From Siphonodentalium dalli (taxonomy: Eukaryota; Mollusca; Scaphopoda; Gadilida; Siphonodentaliidae), in assembly GCA_032622095.1 (NCBI GenBank), contig CP136069.1, positions 2,951,462 to 3,015,461 of the forward strand: a stretch of DNA of 64,000 bases, in the 5' to 3' direction. The notes beneath the pieces are model-generated. The model ran no database searches and had not been told where the DNA came from. It saw only the letters and a list, made by a program, of their open reading frames with translations. The position numbers were made by a program, and so were the translations under genes. Positions 32,501-44,500 of the stretch are shown here, piece after piece. Each line of letters starts with the position of its first letter. The first letter of the stretch is position 1.

Positions 32501-35500
32501 CAAATTTGAATTCCAAGATAATTCCTGGCGGCCATGTTTTTTAACAAATTTCGCAAAACAATAAAGATGGATAACTCTAAAATCAAGTGGTAATAATAAC
32601 CACTTTATTTTAGAGTTATCCATCTTTTTCTGCAAGACCATCCGCTTGAGCTCGTGTTTCTGGCCCAGAAACAATTGAAATAACAAACATCAAAAATTGA
32701 TATCTGATCACTCTGAACTTTGAAGGGTAGGTTCCCCGACTTGAATCAAATATCTTTTACCCCCCCGAAGCCAAAGAAATAGTAATTTCTAATCAGATTG
32801 AGTACCTTTAATGAGTTATATCCATCTAAATGAGTGATATCCATGTAAGGGATAAACTGTGGTCTTCTATTAAGAGGGATAAACTGTCATCTAATATTAA
32901 TTCTCACCTCTGGCTGGATCTGTGAGTTGGAATGCATCGGGTTGAAGTGGGTTATCTCCCATGACGACCATCCAGCCGACAATAGAAGCCATCTTACTCG
33001 GATTGCTTTTATACTGTAACAAAAAATGTCAAAATCAAATAATAACATCGAGTCATACGGCAAATGAAATAATAACATCGAGTCATACGGCAAATGAAAT
33101 AACAACATCGAGTCATACGGCAAATGAAATAATAACATCGAGTCATAAGGCAAATAAGGCACCCGTACAGATCATATTCCAGCTACGCCCATACAGATCA
33201 TATTCCACCAGCTAACGCCAGTACAGATCATATTCCAGCTACGCCCGTACAGATCATATTCCACCCGCTAACGCCCGTACAGATCATATTCCAGCTACGC
33301 CCATACAGATCATATTCCAGCTACGCCCGTACAGATCATATTCCAGCTACGCCCGTACAGATCATATTCCAGCTACGCCCGTACAGATCATATTCCAGCT
33401 ACGCCCTTACAGATCATATTCCAGCTACGCCCTTACAGATCATATTCCACCAGCTAACGCCTGTACAGATCATATTCCACCAGCTAACGCCCGTACAGAT
33501 CATATTCCAGCTACGCCCGTACAGATCATATTTCACCCGCTAACGCCCGTACAGATCATATTCCAGCTACGCCCATACAGATCATATTCCAGCTACGCCC
33601 ATACAGATCATATTCCAGCTACGCCCGTACAGATCATATTCCAGCTACGCCCATACAGATCATATTCCACCAGCTAACGCCCGTACAGATCATATTCCAC
33701 CAGCTAACGCCCGTACAGATCATATTCCACCAGCTAACGCCCGTACAGATCATATTCCACCAGCTAACGCCCGTACAGATCATATTCCAGCTACGCCCGT
33801 ACAGATCATATTCCAGCTACGCCCGTACAGATCATATTCCACCAGCTAACGCCCGTACAGATCATATTCCAGCTACGCCTGTACAGATCATATTCCAGCT
33901 ACGCCCGTACAGATCATATTCCACCAGCTAACGCCCGTACAGATCATATTCCAGCTACACCCGTACAGATCATATTCCAGCTACGCCCGTACAGATCATA
34001 TTCCAGCTACGCCCGTACAGATCATATTCCAGCTACGCCCGTACAGATCATATTCCAGCTACGCCCATACAGATCATATTCCAGCTAACGCCCGTACAGA
34101 TCATATTCCACCAGCTAACGCCCGTACAGATCATATTCCACCAGCTAACGCCCGTACAGATCATATTCCAGCTACGCCCGTACAGATCATATTCCACCAG
34201 CTAACGCCCGTACAGATCATATTCCAGCTACGCCCGTACAGATCATATTCCAGCTACGCCCGTACAGATCATATTCCACCCACTAACGCCCGTACAGATC
34301 ATATTCCAGCTACGCCTGTACAGATCATATTCCAGCTACGCCCATACAGATCATATTCCGCCAGCTAACGCCCGTACAGATCATATTCCAGCTAACGCCC
34401 GTACAGATCATATTCCAGCTACGCCCGTACAGATCATATTCCACCAGCTAACGCCCGTACAGATCATATTCCAGCTACGCCCGTACAGATCATATTCCAC
34501 CCGCTAACGCCCGTACAGATCATATTCCAGCTACGCCCGTACAGATCATATTCCAGCTACACCCGTACAGATCATATTCCACCAGCTAACGCCCGTACAG
34601 ATCATATTCCAGCTACGCCCGTACAGATCATATTCCAGCTACGCCCGTACAGATCATATTCCACCAGCTAACGCCCGTACAGATCATATTCCACCAGCTA
34701 ACGCCCGTACAGATCATATTCCAGCTACGCCCGTACAGATCATATTCCACCAGCTAACGCCCGTACAGATCATATTCCACCAGCTACGCCCGTACAGATC
34801 ATATTCCACCAGCTAACGCCCGTACAGATCATATTCCAGCTACGCCCGTACAGATCATATTCCAGCTACGCCCGTACAGATCATATTCCAGCTACGCCCG
34901 TACAGATCATATTCCACCAGCTAACGCCCGTACAGATCATATTCCAGCTACGCCCATACAGATCATATTCCACCAGCTAACGCCCGTACAGATCATATTC
35001 CAGCTACGCCCGTACAGATCATATTCCAGCTACGCCCGTCCAGATCATATTCCAGCTACGCCCGTACAGATCATATTCCAGCTACGCCCGTACAGATTAT
35101 ATTCCAACAGCTAACGCCCGTACAGATCATATTCCAGCTACGCCCGTACAGATCATATTCCAGCTACGCCCGTACAGATCATATTCCAGCTACGCCCGTA
35201 CAGATCATATTCCATCAGTACAAAACCTGGGAACTTTATAATGCTCTAACCTGTTCTGACAGGGAACGTCATAACATTGAACAAACAAGGCAGGGAATAT
35301 ATTTCTTTTGTTTATATTTGTTCCTCGATAATCTACCTCAGATAGAAATTATATGTTTTTAGTGACTTTAACCCTTTACCCAACAAACCGGCCAAATAAA
35401 GCTGCAACAGCCTAAATGATCTTGGGTCTGTCTCAATAAAACCATACAAATATGGATATCATTGGAACCGGCTCCTTGACCACATTGTGATAGTTACAGT

Positions 35501-38500
35501 TATGCCCTGTGCCAATGCATTCTCTTATATATGCGAGTCGACCATAGGTCGCCTCGCATATATAAGAGAATGCATTGGCCTAACAAAAAAACTTTTTTTA
35601 ACACTTTTTACCATTTTGTCTTACATTCTTTAACAATTTTATAATTTTTAATGTGTTAAGCCAATGCATTCTCTTATATATGCGAGGCGACCTATGGTCG
35701 ACTCGCATATATAAGAGAATGCATTGGCACAGGGCCGTTCTGTTGGGTAAAGGGTTAATGAGCCTATATAGCAAAAAACATTGAATTAATAACCCTGGAA
35801 CAAAATTTTCCATTTTTGTAAGTAGCACAAAGCAAAATCGCCCACCAAGTCCCTTAAATAATGTGATCTCGAGTTGGGACCTTCGTCTACTGATGAATCA
35901 ACTATCAAGAAATATGTATTAACGTTATATTTTTAACTTTACAAGGTTCCCTGTCAAAACTTCAAAAAGTTCCAAGGTTTTGTACTGGTGGAATATGATC
36001 TCTATACGGACTAATTCGAGTCTAGGAAGCTCTAAGTTCAAAAGCTCAAAGTTATCAGATTTCAATTTTTTTAATTATAACCCATAGGGAACCCAACACA
36101 GACAGGAGCAGACGACACTCTTCTATATGCTTCTATATAAGTGTGGGGCTCCCTGCAGGTTTACTGGATCGATTATTTGGCGGTCAGCAAATATTACAAT
36201 GATCTTCTTCCAGAAAGATATCCATTCTCTTATATATGCGAGTCGCCCATAGGGAGCCTCACATATATAACAGAATACATTGGCCTACCAATATTTACCT
36301 TGACCTTGTAAACCAGTGTCTCCCATAGGGAGCCTCGTATATATAAGAGAATGCATTGGCCTATCAATATTTACCTTGTAAACCAGTGTCTCCCATAGGG
36401 AGCCTCGTATATATAAGAGAATGCATTGGCCTATCAATATTTACATTGATCCTTGTAAACCAGTGTCTCCCATAGGGAGCCTCGTATATATAAGAGAATG
36501 CATTGGCCTATCAATATTTACCTTGACCTTGTAAACCAGTGTCTCCCATAGGGAGCCTCGTATATATAAGAGAATGCATTGGCCTACCAATATTTACCTT
36601 GACCTTGTAAACCAGTGTCTCCCATAGGGAGCCTCGTATATATAAGAGAATGCATTGGCCTATCAATATTTACATTGACCTGGTAAGTCAGTGTATTCCA
36701 GTGTTCGCGCTGTCGGTAGCCAAATTAGCCAATGGCTAATCTTTTTCGAATTTGGCTAATAAAAATTTCATTTGGCTAAACTTTTGGCTAAACTTTTTTT
36801 GACCCCAAATAGAGACTGGAAGCATGAATTTTTGGCAAGTGGGTTTTTAATTATGTGATGTGAACGATCTAGTCCGAAAACATCGTATACTTAAGTGGGA
36901 ATATATCGCCGACTTTACAAGGGAAACCCGATCGCGGACAGTACAAAGGGAAACCCGTCACTCTGCATGAAACAGCAAAAGGTCATATCATTATTTTACA
37001 TTTAATCCGCTAATCCCCCATTGTCTGTCTGGTCACTCACGGGGCTCCTGCACAATGCATGTTTGTGATGACATTGTATTTATGACGGCCAAGGTTTATG
37101 AGCACCAAGTGTAAGACAATAGCTTAATCAGCCAAATGTGAATCACTCTTTCATATAAAGATTAATAAAATTTAAATGACATATATACAAATATTTCTAG
37201 TTCATCAAAATCAGTTAAATTATTGTGTATTTTACCTGTGCCTGTTAGATTTGACGTTTTAGTCATTAATTGTGAACCGACCATAAGACGATGATTTAAT
37301 TTGGCCCTAGTTTTTTTTAATTTGTCCAAAAAAAATTTGGCTAAAGTTTTTTTCATTTGGCTAATAAAATCTTCATTTGGCTAAACTTTTGGCTAAAGTT
37401 TTTTTCGGTCCAGCGCGAACACTGGTGTATTCTCTTTTATATGCGAGGTTCCTTATGGGATCTTTAATGTTGCAACAGTTTAGCTTCCGTCAGTGCCAAG
37501 TCCGACTTTTTTTACCCTGTGCAGGTCGCCTCGCATATATAAGAGAATGCATTGGCTTTACAATTTTTTATCATTTAAAATAAAAAACATCCATTACCCT
37601 GCAGGGAGCCCCACACATATATAGAAGCATATAGAAGAGTGTTGTCTGCTCATGTTTGTCTGGGGCTCTGTAAGGGTGAAATTATAAAATTGTTAAAAAA
37701 TATAAGAAAAAATTATTAAAATTGTAAAAAATAATAACAAATGGTCGACTCGCATATATAAGAGAATGAATTGGCACAGGGCTCTTAGAGCTCTTTCCAT
37801 CAATGTATCACATTATTATAATCAATAAATTTGAAAAATGATCCAAGGAAATATGGGTTGATACAAAAATCGGACTTGGCACTGAAAGGGTTAATGTCAC
37901 ATAATCGTGATACTTACTGAAGATCGGTCGTTGCCTCTCAGGGCCTTAAAGGGTTAATGTCACATAATCGTGATACTTACTGAAGATCGGTCGTTGCCTC
38001 TCAGAGCCTTCTGCGGGTAAAATAAAAGGTTAGTTCCCCACAGAGACACCCAGTACCTTGACCATGAAGACACCTACAACATGAAACATACATGTTAATG
38101 AATTACTAATCGTTATCTCGGTATCTTCTAGGAAATCATGATATATATGGTAAATGGCTTTGATTTTGTTGGTATTACTTCTCATGGCTTATCACAAACA
38201 AGCCACTTCGAGCAGGAGGGGCAGAATTGTTTTTCGGGCCTGTATGCCGGAGTGGGTGGTGGTTGATGGGACCAACAAACAATTTTTTCCGCAACTCAAA
38301 TTTATTTTTCCTGCAAATCTTTTTGACTGTTTTTGCAATTAGTTTGGCTTAAAACATCTTAGAATGACAATATTAACATAAATGAAAAATTTCATGATGA
38401 TCAGACAAACAGTATAGCCTGTAGCCCATGCTAATGGATTGAATTTTGAAGTCCAAATTGGCCGCTGGCAGCCATGTTTTTTTGGCCGAATGACCCCAAA

Positions 38501-41500
38501 ATGACCTGTTCCTATTTACATGTAAATGTTAACATCCATGACAAATAGTATGCACAGAAATTCATATACAGCTGTTAAAAGGGGGTGGCTGTCCAAAAAT
38601 GGTCGGGAAAAAACTGCCGAAAACAGAAAAAAGTTTTGGACGCGGGGGTGGGTGGGTCCCAACAAGGGTCGACAGGGAAAAATCAGCATATGTGCTTGAA
38701 AATGTTTTCCGACCCCCCCCCCCCCCACTTCAAGGAGACTTCGGATATCGTATTAGTGTAATATAAAGCAATGCCAAGATGTCCTTAATATGTTTGTGGG
38801 TGGAGTTACGGTCCTTACTTTGTGTTTTTTGCAGTCTTTCAGTGAAGTCTGTCATTTTGGGCACCCTATTATTTGTTTGTGGGTAGAGTTACGGTCCTTT
38901 GTGTTTTTTGCAGTCTTTCAGTAAAGTCTGTCATTTTGGGCACCCTATTATTTGTTTGTGGGTAAAGTTACGGTCCTTACTTTGGTTTTTTGCCGTCTGA
39001 GTCAAGTCTTTCGTATTAGGCACCCTTCGCATGTTATTTGTTGTGGGTAGAGTTACGGTACTTACTTTTGGTTTTTTGCCGTCTTTGAGTAAAGTCTTTC
39101 GTATTAGGCACCCTTCGCATGTTATTTGTTGTGGGTAGAGTTACGGTACTTACTTTTGGTTTTTTGCCGTCTTTGAGTAAAGTCTTTCGTTTTAGGCACC
39201 CTTCGCATGTTATTTGTTGTTGGAAGTTCTCGTTTGTGTGCTCATCTGAGTAACTTTGCTTCAAGCTGTAAAATGGAAAGAAAGATGATCCAATCTGCAA
39301 ATAGTGTGTCTGTCATTTGCAGAATGAGGTCCCCAGAGGGCGAATTTAGTGACGCTACCCCACACATCAGACTAACAACACCACATTCATCCTCTGGGAC
39401 CTCATTCTGCAATGGCCTCATCTTCTGGGAGGTATCTATTGTATTAAAAATTAACATTGTGTTCAGTTTCTATATCCCCTAATTTGCAGAAGATAAAATG
39501 CATAATCGAGGTGACTAATGGGTGAACATCATCACTTCAACTGGGGAACTTCAATCAGATCCTAGGTCTCCCATAGCAGTTGTGGCCTCAGCAGAATGAG
39601 GTTCCCAGAGGGTGAATTTGGTGATACTAGCCCACCATGTAGGATAGCATCATTAAATTCACCCCCTGGGGGACTCATTCTGCAAATGAGAGACACACTA
39701 TATCAAGGCTTGGTTCAGTAATGTAAGACATGCATCTCAGACATCACTGATAAAGTATAATGTTTAACCCACAGGGAGCCTCACACAGATGGAAGCATGC
39801 ACCATGGAGTGTCGTCTGCTTCAGTCTATTTGGGGCTCTCTATGGGTTAGACACACTATTACAAGGCTTGGTTCAGTAATGTAAGACATGCATCTCAGGC
39901 ATCACTGATACAGTATAATGTTTAACCCACAGGGAGCCTCACACAGATGGAAGCATGCACTATAGAGTGCTGTCTGCTTCAGTCTATTTGGGGCTCTCTA
40001 TGGGTTAGATACACCATTTCAAGGCTTGGTTCAGTAATGTAAGACATGCATCTCAGACATCACTGATAAAGTTTAATGTTTAACCCACAGGGAGCCTCAC
40101 ACAGATGGAAGCATGCACTATAGAGTGTCGTCTGCTTCAGTCTATTTGGGGCTCTCTATGGGTTAGACACACTATTACAAGGCTTGGTTCAGTAATGTAA
40201 GACATGCATCTCAGGCATCACTGATACAGTATAATGTTTAACCCACAGGGAGCCTCACACAGATGGAAGCATGCACTATAGAGTGCTGTCTGCTTCAGTC
40301 TATTTGGGGCTCTCTATGGGTTAGATACACCATTTCAAGGCTTGGTTCAGTAATGTAAGACATGCATCTCAGACATCACTGATAAAGTTTAATGTTTAAC
40401 CCACAGGGAGCCTCACACAGATGGAAGCATGCACCATGGAGTGTCGTCTGCTTCAGTCTATTTGGGGCTCTCTATGGGTTAGACACACTATTACAAGGCT
40501 TGGTTCAGTAATGTAAGACATGCATCTCAGGCATCACTGATACAGTATAATGTTTAACCCACAGGGAGCCTCACACAGATGGAAGCATGCACTATAGAGT
40601 GCTGTCTGCTTCAGTCTATTTGGGGCTTGTTAGTTGAACAGAAATGAGTCAAACGATCTCATAGGAAATTAGAATTATTCCCCACAAATTATTCTGACTT
40701 CATGCAATGACTTAGATTACAGACACAAGCATCAACAACACGGTGATGAGGTTAGCAGACCAGTAATGCTGTACTATATCACCAGATTTATCAACCCACA
40801 GGACGCCCCAAAAGAGCACAAACTGACGACAATCTGTACCACACAGCCCTCTTAATTCAGATAGTTTGGTTTCAGCAATCTGCTACGGCAACCCTTTGCC
40901 ATGGCCCAGTAGTAGTAGATTTATTTGTACAATATATATGGACATATAGTAACAATACAATATTCAAAAGGGAACATAGGTACGGTATATTGTACAGGAG
41001 CGGCATTTACTTCAGCAAATGGCTTCAGCATTGCTGATTGCCGTAACCAATTATGAGGGCTCACCAAATGCTTTTAGTTAATCGGAGCTCTCCATGGGAG
41101 TAATAAAAGGTCAGCAGACCACAGTGTCCCCCGAAAACATGGCAAGTCGATGCCACTTTGTTGAAGAAATTTAAAAAAAAGGTTGAAATTTTCAAAGTTG
41201 AAAAGAGTTAATAACTCCATAAAAAAATAATTTTTCCGTCATCTATATACATGTTGCACATCTCCAATATGTGGGTAACAATACTATGAAGTTTAAAATC
41301 TCTGGGATGAAATCTGTAGGAGGAGATGATTACACCATGAAGGTACTCAAAAGTGTGACGGAACGACAGACGGACGGTAGAACGGACGGACGGATGAACG
41401 GCTAGACCAGGCTTGTCAACCGGTACCAGTACCGGTACCGGCGGTACTTCGCCGTTTCAACGGTACCAGTTCTGATACTCAGTACCGACGGTTCTCGGTA

Positions 41501-44500
41501 CTAGCCAAAAACAGTAAATAGATCAGTATAGATTGATTAAAATTGAAGGAACTTTGCTCTTTTAAGTGTGCCGAAACTGCCGCCTGCATTATGGTATGCT
41601 ACTATGTGTCAACGGATCAAGCAAGCGGCGGCGGATGCCGACATCAAAGGGAACACAGAGTTTTCCGGACAGCCGTGCGTGGGCGGGATTGCATTGATCC
41701 GCCCGGCGGATCAATGCAATCCCGCCGCCCACGCACGGAAGTCTGGAACACTGTGTTTCCTTTGAGTTTGATTACTTTGATGTCAGCACCTGTGACCTGT
41801 CAACAAATTATTGCATCAGTCTAGTCAATTGTGCTTGTAAGTGGACAGCAGATAAGTCAGTATTTCAACAATGTATATATGTGTCATTGACTCAATGTGT
41901 GTTACATTATAACTTACATAAGAGGATTGCAGCCTTGCAGGTACATAATATGTATTTCAGTTTAAATTGTCATTCACCATATATATATATACCCATCTTT
42001 CCGATGTATGTATTTGAGCGCCTGAAGCCCTAAACATAAAAGTTCTAACACCTATCAGGCTGCCTAAATTATGGCACATTTTAGGTGATTGTTGTGGGTG
42101 ATAAATCCAACTATTTCAGACTATACTAATGCATGTATGTCACACATTTATGTGTGGCTGCTATGGCATACGTGCATTATGATATTCTGACATGGTTGTA
42201 TTTGTCATCCACAACAATCACCAAAAACTGGCACAAAGTGCCATACATTACCAGTAATTACCACATTAGAATATACTCTTTTAAATGTGTGATATGTAGT
42301 GGAATAAACAATACAACACAAGTACCGGTACCGGTACAGCGGTTCCAACGCAGTACCGGTAGTGGTACCGACTACCTTGGTACCGGCGGTACTTTGACAA
42401 GCCTGGGCTAGACAGACGGACGGACAGAGCCCGTTTCTATAGTCCCCCAAAAATAATTTTTTCGGGGGACAATAATTATAATTAATCAAATGGCTTCACA
42501 GGTAGCATCACCAAATTCACCCTCTGGGAACCTCATTCTGCTGAGGTGTAAGCAGAATGAGGTCCCCAGAGGATGCATTTGGTGATGCTAGCCCGCTATG
42601 CGGGGTAGCATCACTAAATTCATCCTCTGGGGACCTCATTCTGCAAATGACAGACAACTGCCGTAACCAATTATGAGGGCTGACCACATGCTTTTAGTTA
42701 ATCGGGGCTCTCCATGGGGGTAATAATTATAATTAGTCAAACCTGTTAGCTGGCCAGTAAGGCTGTAATATATCACCAGAATTATCAACCCACAGGACGC
42801 CCTCTCCATGGCTGCATTATATGTGGGGGCTCTCCATGGGGGTTACCTGTTAGCTGGCCATTAAGGCTGTATTATATGTGGGGACACTCCATGGGGGTTA
42901 CCTGTTAGCTGGCCATTAAGGCTGTATTATATGCGAGGGGGACACTCCATGGGGGTTACCTGTTAGCTGGCCAGTAAGGCTGTTCAACGTCGCTTGAACT
43001 ATCACATTCTCTGTCAGCTGGAAATAGAAATGAGAACATGCTTAAATCAGATTCCAACAACAAAATTTGTTTGAGATGCCACTTCAGAATCGATTAACTG
43101 TCCAAAAATAATGCTAACCAAAGTCAACTGTAGTATAAAATTACCCTCAACGAAATATGGCTGGATTGTCAAATATATATATACACACAAAACCACTTGT
43201 TTTAGAGTTATCTATCTTCATCCACAATTTGGTCCGAGACCGTCGCCTTGACAAATTTTTTCTAGGCAGAAAAAAGTACACATCTTGAGAAATAACAAAT
43301 TTCAAAATGGATATCTGATCACTTTTGCGCTTTGATGGGTGGGTCCGACTTGAATCAAATATTTTTTACACCCAAAGCCAAAGGAATAGTGAATTGGGAG
43401 CGTTAATTCAGATTATGCATCTGCACATTGATACCCTGTACATATGGAGGTAATATTTACCATTGTTTTTACCACACCACGACCCTTCACTCGACGTGCA
43501 CGGTGAGTCTTCCAGCACACTGTCGTCTAACAGGTGTCGTATACCCTGTACATATGGAGCTGTCTGCTTTGATGGAAGACTTTGGGTTTTCTCAACATTC
43601 GGTCGAGTACAGCTCATAAAACTACAAAGAAGCATATAACAAATTTAACCCTTTACCCAACAAACCGGCCAAATAAAGCTTCAACAGCCTAAAATATCTT
43701 CGGTCTGTCTCAATAGAACCATACAAATATGGATATCATTGGAACCGGCTCCTTGACCACATTGTGATAGTTACAGTTATACCCTGTGCCAATGCATTCT
43801 CTTATATATGCGAGTCGACCATAGGTCGCCTCGCATATATAAGAGAATGCATTGGCCTAAAAAAAATCTTTTTTTAACACTTTTTATCATTTTTCTTACA
43901 TTCTTTAACAATTTTATAATTTTTAATGTGTTAAGCCAATGCATTCTCGTATATATGCGAGGCGACCTATGGTCGACTCGCATATATAAGAGAATGCATT
44001 GGCACAGGGACAAAATTTATCCAACGCTCACTACTACTGACAGCATGAACTAAGGCTCAAAATTAAATTTTTTACGGACTGTCAAAATGACAGGCCCCAA
44101 ATGGATGGTGTTGGTCATTTCAAAATGTCCCTGTTCAAGTTTCAGATGTACTGTATGAGACAGTATTTAAATTTCCAATCAACTTGATATTTGTCAATGA
44201 TGCGCTCATTTTAGTGAGCGTCCAATCGCCACTCAGAAAAAAAATCCATGTTATTTTCGTTTTTAAAGTTCAAAAAATTTACGTCGCTTAATAAATACAC
44301 ATGCAATTCACAAACGACATAATTATATTCACTCTGAATTGATCAGAAATTAAAAAAGATCTATTTTTTACTTTCAATGTCTGATTTGGCCAATAATGGC
44401 TCATTGGATGTACCCAAACAGATAGATTGTTTAAAAATTTGCATTAGACAAAATGTCCAACAGATGACTCGAATGTTTCCATCGTTCATCGGGCAATAAC

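Larger units (their letters stand above)
35372..35754. mobile_element. TTAA MITE, CCCTTTACCCAAC family, intact ends
   Basis: TTAA at 35368-35371 and 35755-35758 flanks CCCTTTACCCAACAAACCGG and CTGTTGGGTAAAGGG. The element holds two inverted 69-base hairpins at 35511-35579 and 35660-35728. The right arm lacks about 110 bp present in the left. Confidence 0.88.

Noticed and set aside
33157-35215. CRISPR-like array of short repeats
   Set aside because: Units are contiguous with no unique spacers, and the context is a eukaryotic intron.
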